Assembly (NCBI GenBank): GCA_964466745.1
Contig: CAYXOX010000170.1
Span: 1 to 5,775, forward strand
Source of the DNA: CAYXOX01 sp964466745
GTDB taxonomy: Bacteria; Pseudomonadota; Alphaproteobacteria; Rhodobacterales; Rhodobacteraceae
DNA length: 5,775 nt
Reading direction: 5' to 3'
In this document: piece after piece, positions 1-4,909 of the stretch
How positions within the stretch are numbered: position 1 is the first letter of the stretch
Layout of the letters: the number at the start of each line of letters is the position of its first letter
Program-made: the position numbers and the translations under genes
The notes under the pieces: model-generated
What the model saw: only the letters and a program-made list of their open reading frames with translations
Database searches by the model: none
Told to the model about the DNA's origin: nothing

Positions 1-30
1 CGCCGTGGTCGGGCATGGGCACCGCGCGAG

Positions 31-43
31 GCGGCAGTGCCGC
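31..43 (-). repeat. Small hairpin just past the phosphodiesterase stop
   Basis: GCGGCA-G-TGCCGC is a perfect short dyad starting 8 nt beyond the phosphodiesterase stop on the minus strand. It has a 5-bp stem and 3-nt loop in practice, with no T run. It may mark the 3' end of that transcript. The first 51 bases hold no other supportable feature. Confidence 0.3.
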
Positions 44-51
44 GGGCGGCC

Positions 52-1272
52 CTATTCGAGGCCCATGCAGTTGGCGTAGTAGGTCACCGTGGCGGGCCAG
101 TCGGAGAAGATGCCGACAACGCCCACGTCCTGGGCCAGCGCGTCGATCAGCTCGTACATGACGCCGTCGTTGTCGGTCACCTCGGCGATGGACTGGTAGT
201 ACCAGCCGCCGCCCGTGGCCAGCGGGCCGGAGCGCTCCACCGTCCAGGTGATGATCTCGAGGCCGGCGGCGGCGGCTTCCTCGGCCAGCACGGAGGGCAC
301 GATCTCGCCGTTCTCCACCGTCACCAGCATCCACGTCGGGGGCGCGATGTAGTTCACGCCCATGGCCTTGAGTTCGGCCATGGTGTTCGGCCAGGTCGCC
401 GGGTCCATCGGCGAGTAGCCATCGAGATCGTACTCGTCCATCAGGTACACCGCCTGGGCGCCGAACTCGGGCTCGTTCTCGATCCAGTAGAGCACGTCCT
501 CGAGGTTGAACGACTGGGGCCAGACGCGCGAGGGCGCGATGCCGGCGGCCTTGTACTCGTCGATCAGCTTCTGGGCGTAGTCCTGCTGCGAGAAACCGTT
601 GAACGGCATCTCGACCGAGGGGGTCTTCAGCTCCGGGGTGAAATCCGCGCCGAGCGCATCGAAGAGCGCGATGGATTCGGCATGGGTCATCAGCTCGGCG
701 CCGTCGGTGAAGGATTCCGTGCGCCAGTCGGCGGTGCCGCCGAGATAGGCCTCGGGCGTGGTGGCCGTGGAGGCGAAGGCGTCCATCTTCGGGGTGAGCG
801 TGCGGTACTCGGCAAGCGAGATTTCCGAGGTCCGGCACTCGGCGGTGGCACGGGTTTCGCCGCTGGCGGGGGTGAAGGGCGTCACGCAGGTGTCGGCGAG
901 ATCGGACACCAGGATGTCGGTGGTGGTGTGCAGGTCGTTCTGGGCGTGGCGGCAGACCAGTTCGAGATCCTCGGTGAAGGTCACGTCGCACTCGAGGATG
1001 CCGGCCCCCTGGCGGGCGGCGGCGCGGTTGGACTGGACCGTGTGCTCGGGGAAGAAGAGCGGCGCGCCGCGGTGGCCGATGGAGAATTTCGAGACAGCGG
1101 GGGTCTGCCCCTCGCAGGCGAGCAGGCGCTCCTTGAGCGGGCCGTCGTCCATGGCCTCGACGAGGAACAGCGGGCGCGGGCCGTAGTCGACCTGAAGCGT
1201 GGTTTCGGCGAGCGCCGGCGCGGCGAGGCCGGCAAGCGCGGTCGTGAGGCAAAGGCGGTGGAAGGGGGCCAT
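52..1272 (-). CDS. Secreted glycerophosphodiester phosphodiesterase (GDPD family)
   Basis: The 406-residue product should hydrolyse glycerophosphodiesters to glycerol-3-phosphate and an alcohol in the periplasm. Residues 1-22 look like a Sec signal peptide, with a hydrophobic Leu/Ala core and an APALA site before Glu23. The GDPD barrel starts at IGHRGAP (65-71; His67). Glu76 lies in PEHT, where the family usually has PEN. Glu94 and Asp96 (ECDV) are the metal-ligand pair, and His109 (CRHAQ) is the second catalytic histidine. FTPELKTP (Glu214, Lys216) matches the later acidic/Lys motif. The mature chain has six cysteines, so disulfides are possible. At this length it resembles periplasmic GlpQ-type enzymes rather than the shorter cytosolic UgpQ type. 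The start at 1272 is chosen because the signal peptide follows it and GGAGA lies about 8 nt upstream; the frame stays open far upstream only because of GC richness. A possible Pho box precedes it. The substrate is inferred from the family. Confidence 0.93.
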   Translation of the reverse strand: MAPFHRLCLTTALAGLAAPALAETTLQVDYGPRPLFLVEAMDDGPLKERLLACEGQTPAVSKFSIGHRGAPLFFPEHTVQSNRAAARQGAGILECDVTFTEDLELVCRHAQNDLHTTTDILVSDLADTCVTPFTPASGETRATAECRTSEISLAEYRTLTPKMDAFASTATTPEAYLGGTADWRTESFTDGAELMTHAESIALFDALGADFTPELKTPSVEMPFNGFSQQDYAQKLIDEYKAAGIAPSRVWPQSFNLEDVLYWIENEPEFGAQAVYLMDEYDLDGYSPMDPATWPNTMAELKAMGVNYIAPPTWMLVTVENGEIVPSVLAEEAAAAGLEIITWTVERSGPLATGGGWYYQSIAEVTDNDGVMYELIDALAQDVGVVGIFSDWPATVTYYANCMGLE

Positions 1273-1322
1273 CGGGGCATCTCCGGGCTGAATGCGTGTG
1301 GTGAAACCGATGCCCCGCCGGG

Positions 1323-1340
1323 GCGACAGGCGGCTCACAG
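1323..1340 (-). promoter_or_regulatory. Putative Pho box (PhoB site) before the phosphodiesterase gene
   Basis: On the minus strand the sequence reads CTGTGAG-CCGC-CTGTCGC, two 7-bp direct repeats separated by 4 bp. This is the layout of the PhoB consensus (CTGTCAT-N4-CTGTCAY). The two repeats match at 5 and 6 of 7 positions. A weaker third unit, TCTTCAC, sits exactly 11 bp further upstream (1345-1351). The box ends 50 bp before the phosphodiesterase ATG, a suitable position for activation, and GDPD genes are known Pho-regulon members. I could not find a convincing -10 box after it. Confidence 0.42.
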
Positions 1341-1360
1341 CCCGGTGAAGATTTCGTGAC

Positions 1361-1391
1361 GGCGCGCCCCGTGCGCCCCTCTGGGCGCGCC
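1361..1391. repeat. 9-bp inverted repeat next to the 15-bp one
   Basis: GGCGCGCCC (1361-1369) pairs with GGGCGCGCC (1383-1391) across a 13-nt loop. It abuts the 15-bp inverted repeat, sharing two bases with it, so the two structures compete at the edge. It lies about 10 bp upstream of the weak third Pho-like unit. Confidence 0.5.
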
Positions 1392-1437
1392 GGCCCGCGG
1401 CGCGGCGCCGGGGCAGCGCGAGCGCGCCGCGGGCCGG
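1390..1437. repeat. Perfect 15-bp inverted repeat, GC only
   Basis: CCGGCCCGCGGCGCG (1390-1404) is perfectly complementary to CGCGCCGCGGGCCGG (1423-1437), with an 18-nt loop in which GCGC (1405-1408) and GCGC (1416-1419) can pair further. It lies between the sufT-like gene and the phosphodiesterase gene, 258 bp past the stop of the former. Neither side has a T run, so it is not a standard intrinsic terminator, although the RNA structure would be very stable. Confidence 0.7.
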
Positions 1438-1559
1438 AGGGGCCGGAGGAGCGGACTTGAGCGGGCAGGCCGGGGCGCGGGAAGAGGGCGGCGCGTCACG
1501 GAGCGCGCCGGCGGGCCGCCGGGGCGGGCGCCCCGCGCCGCTCGCCGCACGCCGCGCCG

Positions 1560-1577
1560 GCAGCGGCGTGCCGCTGC
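1560..1577. repeat. 18-bp near-palindrome GCAGCGGC-GT-GCCGCTGC
   Basis: Eight-base arms flank a 2-bp centre in the sufT-phosphodiesterase gap, 118 bp past the sufT-like stop. It could be a small transcript hairpin or an operator-like dyad. It has no T run and no identified partner protein. Confidence 0.45.
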
Positions 1578-1694
1578 TGCCCGTGCGGCCCTCTCCAGGG
1601 AACCCGCGGCGTGCGGTGTGTTGTGGCGTGCGGGTATCGGGTCCGCGCAACTTGACCCCGGCCCTCGGCGCCGCGTCATCGGCCGAACGGGGGG

Positions 1695-2060
1695 TTACAT
1701 GAACCCGAGTTCGAGCTTCGCCTCGTCGCTCATCATGTCCATCCCCCAGGGGGGATCCCAGGTGAGGGCGACGTCCACCTGCTTCACGCCGGGCAGCGGC
1801 TCGATGGCATCCGCCACCCAGCCGGGCATCTCGCCGGCCACGGGGCAGCCCGGGGCGGTGAGCGTCATGGTCACGCCCACCTCGTTTTCGTCGTTGATGG
1901 CGATCGTGTAGACGAGGCCGAGATCGAAGATGTTCACCGGGATCTCGGGGTCGTAGACGGAGCGGCACGCCTCGACCACGCTGTCGTAGAGCGGATGCTC
2001 CGTGTTCGATGGCGCGATCATCGGCGTGCCCTGCAGTGTATTGGCGTCCTGGGCAGACAT
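1695..2060 (-). CDS. sufT: SufT-type MIP18/DUF59 Fe-S cluster assembly factor
   Basis: This is a 121-residue cytosolic protein of the MIP18 (DUF59) family, whose members help deliver or mature Fe-S clusters, often with the SUF machinery. Nearly the whole protein is the single domain. DPEIPVNIFDLGLVY (37-51) is the family's N-terminal signature. TLTAPGCPVAGEMPGW (66-81) carries the conserved reactive Cys72. LTWDPPWGMDMMSDEAK (99-115) is the C-terminal signature. The start at 2060 gives MSAQDAN, with GGGGGC as a weak Shine-Dalgarno about 6 nt upstream. Met14 (MIAPSNTEH) is an in-frame alternative, and the first ~20 residues are not family sequence. The gene stands apart from any sufBCDS gene visible here; its minus-strand neighbour is the phosphodiesterase, 422 bp downstream. 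I use the symbol for the short SUF-associated form; the family is certain, the exact cellular partner is not. Confidence 0.9.
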   Translation of the reverse strand: MSAQDANTLQGTPMIAPSNTEHPLYDSVVEACRSVYDPEIPVNIFDLGLVYTIAINDENEVGVTMTLTAPGCPVAGEMPGWVADAIEPLPGVKQVDVALTWDPPWGMDMMSDEAKLELGFM

Positions 2061-2353
2061 CGAAGCCCCCGTGCGCTGGAAACTGAACGGCCTGCCCGAG
2101 CCGGGCGGAAGCCTGACCGAACACATAAGGAATGCCGCGCCCGAGGTCCACCCCAAGGAGCGGCGAGGGGGCGCGACCCATGCGCCGGGGGCGCGGGCCG
2201 AGGGTTGGCCAGGGGCGCCCGTGAGGCGAAGCGGGGCGCAGAGCGCGAAAGAGGACTCTCCCGGGGGCACCCGCATCTCGCGCCTTGCAAACAGGTGGTG
2301 TCCGGGCCTACGGCATGACGCCGGGGCGGGCCGGCGGCGGGGAGGCTCTGTGA
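2061..2353. other. Divergent promoter region, sufT-like gene / methyltransferase gene
   Basis: This 293-bp stretch must hold promoters for both directions. The best I see for the methyltransferase is TTGCAA (2285-2290) with CTACGG 17 bp later, a weak pair. For the minus strand, TGGACC (2145-2150) with TATGTG (2122-2127) at 17 bp is also weak. A small hairpin GCGCC-GGG-GGCGC lies at 2183-2195. No clear operator is visible. Confidence 0.4.
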
Positions 2354-3175
2354 ATGGACTGGTCGGAACTGGCGCTCCCGTGGCTGTCGGTGGAGGCGGA
2401 ACTCGAGGCCGCGATGGCGCCGGCACTGGAGCTGTTGATGGGCGCGGCGGCCCTCCGCCGCGGCCAGTCGGTGCTCGACATCGGCTGCGGGACGGGGGCG
2501 AGCCTGCTCGCCGCGGCCCGGGCGGTGGGCCCGGACGGGCAGGTGACCGCGATCGACATCGCCCCGCCCATGGTGGCGCGGGCCCGCGCGCGCGCCCCGG
2601 CCAACGCCCGCGTGCTGGAGGGCGATGCCGAACGGTATCCCCTCGGCGCGGCGCGCTTCGATGCCGCCGTCTCGCTCTTCGGAACGATGTTCTTCGCCGA
2701 TGTGGCGGCCGCCTTCGCCAATCTCCGCGCCGCGATGCGGCCCGGCGGACGTTTCTGCCTCCTGGCCTGGGGCGCGCGCGCGGCCAACCCGTGGTTCGGC
2801 GTCGGACAGGCGGCCGTGGAGGCGGTCTGCGGCGCGCAGCCGGCGCCCGATCCGAGGGCTCCCGGCCCGTTCCGCTACGCCGATCCGGCCGCCGCGCTCG
2901 GCTCGCTGCGATCCTCGGGTTGGGCTGCGGAGGCCGAGACCCGCTCCGTGATGCTGAGCCCCGCCGGCAGCGTGGAAGAGGTGGCCCGGGTTCTCATGAC
3001 GGTGGGCTCGGCGCCCTCCGCCTTGCGCGCCATCGGCGCGGGCGATGCCGAGCGCGCCGCGGTCCGGGCCGCGCTGGTGGAGCGCCTGCGCCCCTTCGAG
3101 GGCCCGCGCGGGCTGCGGGTGCCCGCGGAGCTTCACGTGATCACCGCGGAGGCACCGGGAAGGGCCGCCGGCTGA
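2354..3175 (+). CDS. Class I SAM-dependent methyltransferase, substrate unknown
   Basis: This 273-residue soluble protein has the Rossmann fold of class I methyltransferases (Methyltransf_11/25, UbiE-like). Motif I is VLDIGCGTGAS (40-50), which binds S-adenosylmethionine. VTAIDIAPPMV (64-74) supplies the acidic residue for the ribose (Asp68). LEGDAERYPL (88-97) is the adenine-contacting motif II/III region. FDAAVSLFGTMFF (102-114) is motif IV, followed by the usual RPGGR turn (129-133). After that, WGARAANPWFGV and PDPRAPGPFRYADP match a subgroup I associate with Rhodobacteraceae that ends in a small helical cap. The start has a good GGAGG about 8 nt upstream. It is divergent from the sufT-like gene and is followed after 179 bp by tgt, with a hairpin between, so cotranscription with tgt is uncertain. 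The acceptor substrate cannot be read from the sequence; a small molecule such as a quinone-like compound is possible, and nothing links it to queuosine synthesis beyond position. Confidence 0.9.
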   Translation: MDWSELALPWLSVEAELEAAMAPALELLMGAAALRRGQSVLDIGCGTGASLLAAARAVGPDGQVTAIDIAPPMVARARARAPANARVLEGDAERYPLGAARFDAAVSLFGTMFFADVAAAFANLRAAMRPGGRFCLLAWGARAANPWFGVGQAAVEAVCGAQPAPDPRAPGPFRYADPAAALGSLRSSGWAAEAETRSVMLSPAGSVEEVARVLMTVGSAPSALRAIGAGDAERAAVRAALVERLRPFEGPRGLRVPAELHVITAEAPGRAAG

Positions 3176-3256
3176 ACGCCGCGGAGGGGCACAGGCCCCG
3201 GCCGGCGCAAGCGCCCGCATCCGCGCCGGGTCGGCAGCGGTCCGAGGCCGGCACGG

Positions 3257-3282
3257 AGGGCCGACCGGAAGGGCCGACCGGT
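3257..3282. repeat. Tandem 13-bp repeat (two units) before tgt
   Basis: AGGGCCGACCGGA (3257-3269) is followed directly by AGGGCCGACCGGT (3270-3282), identical at 12 of 13 positions. A flanking 10-bp direct repeat, CGAGGCCGGC, occurs at 3243-3252 and 3283-3292. The pattern suggests a local slippage duplication in the methyltransferase-tgt gap. No regulatory role is evident. Confidence 0.6.
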
Positions 3283-3288
3283 CGAGGC

Positions 3289-3309
3289 CGGCCGGGGCAG
3301 CCCCGGTCG
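3289..3309 (+). repeat. Strong hairpin between the methyltransferase gene and tgt
   Basis: CGGCCGGGG (3289-3297) pairs with CCCCGGTCG (3301-3309) around the triloop CAG, with one G-T wobble, giving a 9-bp stem. It ends 45 bp before the tgt ATG. Only TTT (3319-3321) follows, about 10 nt later, so it is at best a weak terminator for the methyltransferase gene or a leader structure of tgt. Confidence 0.4.
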
Positions 3310-3327
3310 CAGGCAGCCTTTGCCAAT

Positions 3328-3357
3328 CCCGCCGGCGGGCAGTATTCGGATGCAATG
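3328..3357 (+). repeat. Degenerate relative of the 4540 motif, overlapping the tgt start
   Basis: CCCGCCGGCGGG (3328-3339) is a perfect 12-bp palindrome followed by CAGTATTCGGATGCAATG. With small gaps this aligns to the motif at 4540-4575: CC, one variable base, CCGGCGGG, AGTAT, TCGG, then ATG. The tgt ATG (3355-3357) falls at its right end. The likeness may be partly chance at this GC content. Confidence 0.25.
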
Positions 3358-4485
3358 GGCGCGCGCTTTTCCTTTTCCCTCGGGGCCACTTCAGGCAAGG
3401 CCCGCACCGGCACGATCTCGACGCCGCGCGGCGAGATCCGCACCCCGGCCTTCATGCCGGTGGGCACCGCCGGCACGGTGAAGGCGATGCTGCCCGAAAG
3501 CGTGGCCGCAACCGGGGCCGACGTGCTTCTCGGCAACACCTACCACCTGATGCTACGGCCGGGCGCCGAGCGCGTGGCCCGGCTGGGCGGCCTGCACCGC
3601 TTCATGAACTGGACCCGCCCGATCCTCACCGATTCCGGCGGTTTCCAGGTGATGAGCCTCGCCGATCTGCGCCAGCTCACCGAGGAGGGGGTGACCTTCC
3701 GCAGCCACGTGGACGGTGCGCGCCACACGCTCACGCCGGAGCGTTCCATGGACATCCAGCGCCTGCTCGGCTCCGATATCGTGATGGCCTTCGACGAGTG
3801 CCCGGCGCTGCCCTCCGCGCGGGAGACGATCGAGGAGAGCATGCGCCTGTCCATGCGCTGGGCGGCGCGCTCGCGGGAGGCGTTCGGCGACCGTCCGGGC
3901 CATGCGCTCTTCGGCATCCAGCAGGGCGGGCTGGAGCGCGACCTGCGCGAGGAGAGCGCCGCGGCGCTGCGCGCGATCGGCTTCGACGGCTACGCGGTGG
4001 GCGGCCTTGCGGTGGGCGAGGGGCAGGAGGCGATGTTCGCCGTGCTCGACCACGCGCCGGGCATGCTGCCCGCCGACCGGCCGCGGTACCTGATGGGCGT
4101 CGGCAAGCCCGACGACATCGTGGGCGCCGTTGCCCGCGGCATCGACATGATGGACTGCGTGCTGCCCTCGCGCTCGGGGCGCACCGGGCAGGCCTTCACC
4201 CGGCGCGGCGTTGTCAACCTCAAGAACGCGCGCCACCGCGACGATCCCCGCCCGCTCGACGAGGCCTGCGCCTGCCCGGCCTGCCGCGGCTACTCGCGCG
4301 CCTACCTGCACCACGTGTTCCGGGCCGGCGAGATGATCTCCGGGATGCTGCTGACCTGGCACAACCTCCACTACTACCAGGAACTCATGGCCGGCATGCG
4401 CGCGGCCATCGCGGAAGACCGCTTCGCGCAGTGGGAGCGCGGCTTCCACGCGGCCCGCGCGGCGGGCGACCTCGAGCCGGTCTGA
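3355..4485 (+). CDS. tgt: tRNA-guanine transglycosylase (queuine tRNA-ribosyltransferase)
   Basis: Bacterial Tgt replaces guanine at the wobble position (34) of GUN-anticodon tRNAs (Asp, Asn, His, Tyr) with the queuosine precursor preQ1. The 376-residue product matches the family's usual length and is complete. Visible key residues are Asp93 in TDSGGFQVMS (general acid/base), Asp147 in FDECP, the substrate-loop GIQQGG (187-192) and GGLAVGE (216-222), and the nucleophile Asp267 in GIDMMDCVLPSR. The zinc site is Cys305, Cys307, Cys310 and His336. All correspond to the Zymomonas enzyme at fixed offsets of 9 or 13 residues. The frame is open far upstream, but family similarity begins at MGARFSFSL, so 3355 is the start. 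No in-frame start lies close upstream, and the ribosome-binding site is poor (only GGA, 4 nt from the ATG). It is followed 424 bp later by lon, an arrangement I recall from Rhodobacterales. Confidence 0.97.
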   Translation: MGARFSFSLGATSGKARTGTISTPRGEIRTPAFMPVGTAGTVKAMLPESVAATGADVLLGNTYHLMLRPGAERVARLGGLHRFMNWTRPILTDSGGFQVMSLADLRQLTEEGVTFRSHVDGARHTLTPERSMDIQRLLGSDIVMAFDECPALPSARETIEESMRLSMRWAARSREAFGDRPGHALFGIQQGGLERDLREESAAALRAIGFDGYAVGGLAVGEGQEAMFAVLDHAPGMLPADRPRYLMGVGKPDDIVGAVARGIDMMDCVLPSRSGRTGQAFTRRGVVNLKNARHRDDPRPLDEACACPACRGYSRAYLHHVFRAGEMISGMLLTWHNLHYYQELMAGMRAAIAEDRFAQWERGFHAARAAGDLEPV

Positions 4486-4493
4486 ACCCTTCG

Positions 4494-4510
4494 GGCGGCG
4501 CTCCGCCGCC
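4494..4510 (+). repeat. GC hairpin directly after tgt
   Basis: GGCGGCG-CTC-CGCCGCC forms a perfect 7-bp stem with a 3-nt loop, starting 8 nt after the tgt stop codon. No T run follows. It may protect the 3' end of the tgt mRNA or slow polymerase, but it is not a canonical terminator. Confidence 0.4.
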
Positions 4511-4539
4511 GGGCCGGTGCGCCGGCGGCGCCCGCGGAC

Positions 4540-4575
4540 GCCTCCGGCGGGAGTATCTCGGCCCAGATGAAGAGG
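4540..4575 (+). repeat. Conserved-looking 3'-end motif (CCTCCGGCGGGAGTAT...AGATGAAGA)
   Basis: The segment begins GCCTCCGGCGGGAGTATC, then has TCGG, and ends CCAGATGAAGAGG. CTCC and GGAG can pair around GGCG. From memory, closely similar strings (CCTCCGGCGGG, then a T/A-rich step, then AGATGAA) recur after genes in many Rhodobacteraceae genomes; I cannot verify that here. It lies 55 bp past the tgt stop, just before the terminator candidate. A degenerate relative sits at 3328-3357. Its function is not known to me; a 3'-end processing or termination role is inferred from position. Confidence 0.45.
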
Positions 4576-4576
4576 G

Positions 4577-4620
4577 ACCGCGCGCCGCGCAGGGCCCGGG
4601 CCGGCGGAGAACGCGGTTTT
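4577..4620 (+). terminator. Putative rho-independent terminator after tgt
   Basis: ACCGCG (4577-4582) pairs with CGCGGT (4612-4617), and inside it CGCCG (4583-4587) pairs with CGGCG (4602-4606). This gives an 11-bp GC-rich stem with a 5-nt bulge (GAGAA) on the 3' side, running directly into TTTT (4617-4620). It lies about 90 nt past the tgt stop and is the only hairpin in this gap followed by a T run. The bulge and short T run make it a moderate candidate. Confidence 0.35.
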
Positions 4621-4649
4621 CCTGCAAGGGGGCCAGCGGCGGTCGCGCG

Positions 4650-4667
4650 CCGGCGGCATGCCGCCGG
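4650..4667. repeat. Perfect 18-bp palindrome CCGGCGGCATGCCGCCGG
   Basis: The sequence equals its own reverse complement over 18 bp and would fold as a 7-bp stem with loop CATG. It lies in the tgt-lon gap, 30 bp after the terminator candidate and about 135 bp before the lon promoter candidate. It could be a dyad operator or a hairpin; nothing in the window identifies a regulator. Confidence 0.5.
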
Positions 4668-4800
4668 GTCGCGGCGGCCCAGGGGGCCGGCCCGCCGCCC
4701 GCGCTTGCACCCGGCGCCGAGGAGCGCCAGAGTATGCCTCAGACGGGCAGGCTTCGGCGGCTCGCGGCGCATGGGCGGCTGCCGCTGCGTGGGCCGTTCG

Positions 4801-4830
4801 GTTGAATTGCCGCCGGCCGCCCCCCACCTA
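4801..4830 (+). promoter_or_regulatory. Putative RpoH (sigma-32) heat-shock promoter of lon
   Basis: GTTGAA at 4801-4806 matches the sigma-32 -35 element CTTGAA in five of six bases. CCCCACCTA at 4822-4830 matches CCCCATNTA with one mismatch. The 15-bp spacing is in the accepted range. Transcription would start near 4837, leaving a leader of about 70 nt that includes the lon ribosome-binding site. The same -35 paired with a sigma-70 -10 (CACCTA at 17 bp) is a poor match. lon is a known heat-shock gene in many proteobacteria. Confidence 0.55.
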
Positions 4831-4909
4831 ACGCCTCCATGACAGGGGAGGGCCGGGCGTCGCCGCCAAGCGGGACGGGGCCCTTCCGCCAGGAAAGGAC
4901 ATATCGAGC

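Larger units (their letters stand above)
1273..1694. other. 422-bp non-coding gap between the sufT-like and phosphodiesterase genes
   Basis: Open frames here translate to low-complexity Arg/Ala/Pro/Gly strings and have no family likeness, so I call no gene. The right two thirds are extremely GC-rich and dense in inverted repeats (1361-1391, 1390-1437, 1560-1577, and a 6-bp stem near 1519-1534). The left 80 bp hold the Pho box candidate, a GCCCC-GCC-GGGGC hairpin (1312-1324) and the phosphodiesterase ribosome-binding site. The gap makes a simple sufT-phosphodiesterase operon unlikely. Confidence 0.7.
4486..4909. other. 424-bp non-coding gap between tgt and lon
   Basis: Frames across this gap give only Arg/Gly/Pro-rich strings, so I call no gene. 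In order it holds a hairpin after tgt, the 4540 motif, the terminator candidate, the 18-bp palindrome, a stretch from 4668 to 4800 in which I recognise nothing, the RpoH-like promoter, and the lon leader with its ribosome-binding site. Confidence 0.65.

Noticed and set aside
1..16. Start of another minus-strand gene (ATG at 16, reading MPDHG)
   Set aside because: Only five codons are in the window and there is no ribosome-binding site, so it cannot be supported.
37..1359. Plus-strand 440-residue frame opposite the phosphodiesterase
   Set aside because: It is a His/Gly/Val-rich antisense shadow typical of GC-rich genes. The opposite strand encodes a recognisable enzyme.
1335..1679. Possible small minus-strand gene (114 residues) in the sufT-phosphodiesterase gap
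   Set aside because: It is composed almost only of Arg, Ala, Pro and Gly, overlaps strong inverted repeats and has no supporting ribosome-binding site or family.
52..2181. A 709-residue minus-strand reading with a long N-terminal extension of the phosphodiesterase
   Set aside because: The extension reads through the sufT-like gene in another frame and is Arg/Pro/Gly-rich. The signal peptide and Shine-Dalgarno at 1272 define the real start.
2002..3354. A 451-residue in-frame N-terminal extension of Tgt
   Set aside because: It overlaps the methyltransferase gene in another frame and has no family likeness. Tgt homology begins at 3355 and the length from there is normal.
3176..3354. preQ1 riboswitch before tgt
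   Set aside because: There is no A-rich tail or characteristic loop of known preQ1 classes; the leader is GC-rich with simple hairpins only.
2018..3355. Minus-strand 445-residue frame opposite the methyltransferase
   Set aside because: It is low-complexity Arg/Ala/Pro sequence with no domain, and the plus strand carries clear SAM-binding motifs.
3553..4827. Minus-strand 424-residue frame opposite tgt
   Set aside because: It is an antisense shadow of a highly conserved gene and has no recognisable family.
4567..4842. Possible small plus-strand gene (91 residues) in the tgt-lon gap
   Set aside because: It is Arg/Gly-rich, runs through the terminator and promoter candidates and has no family likeness.
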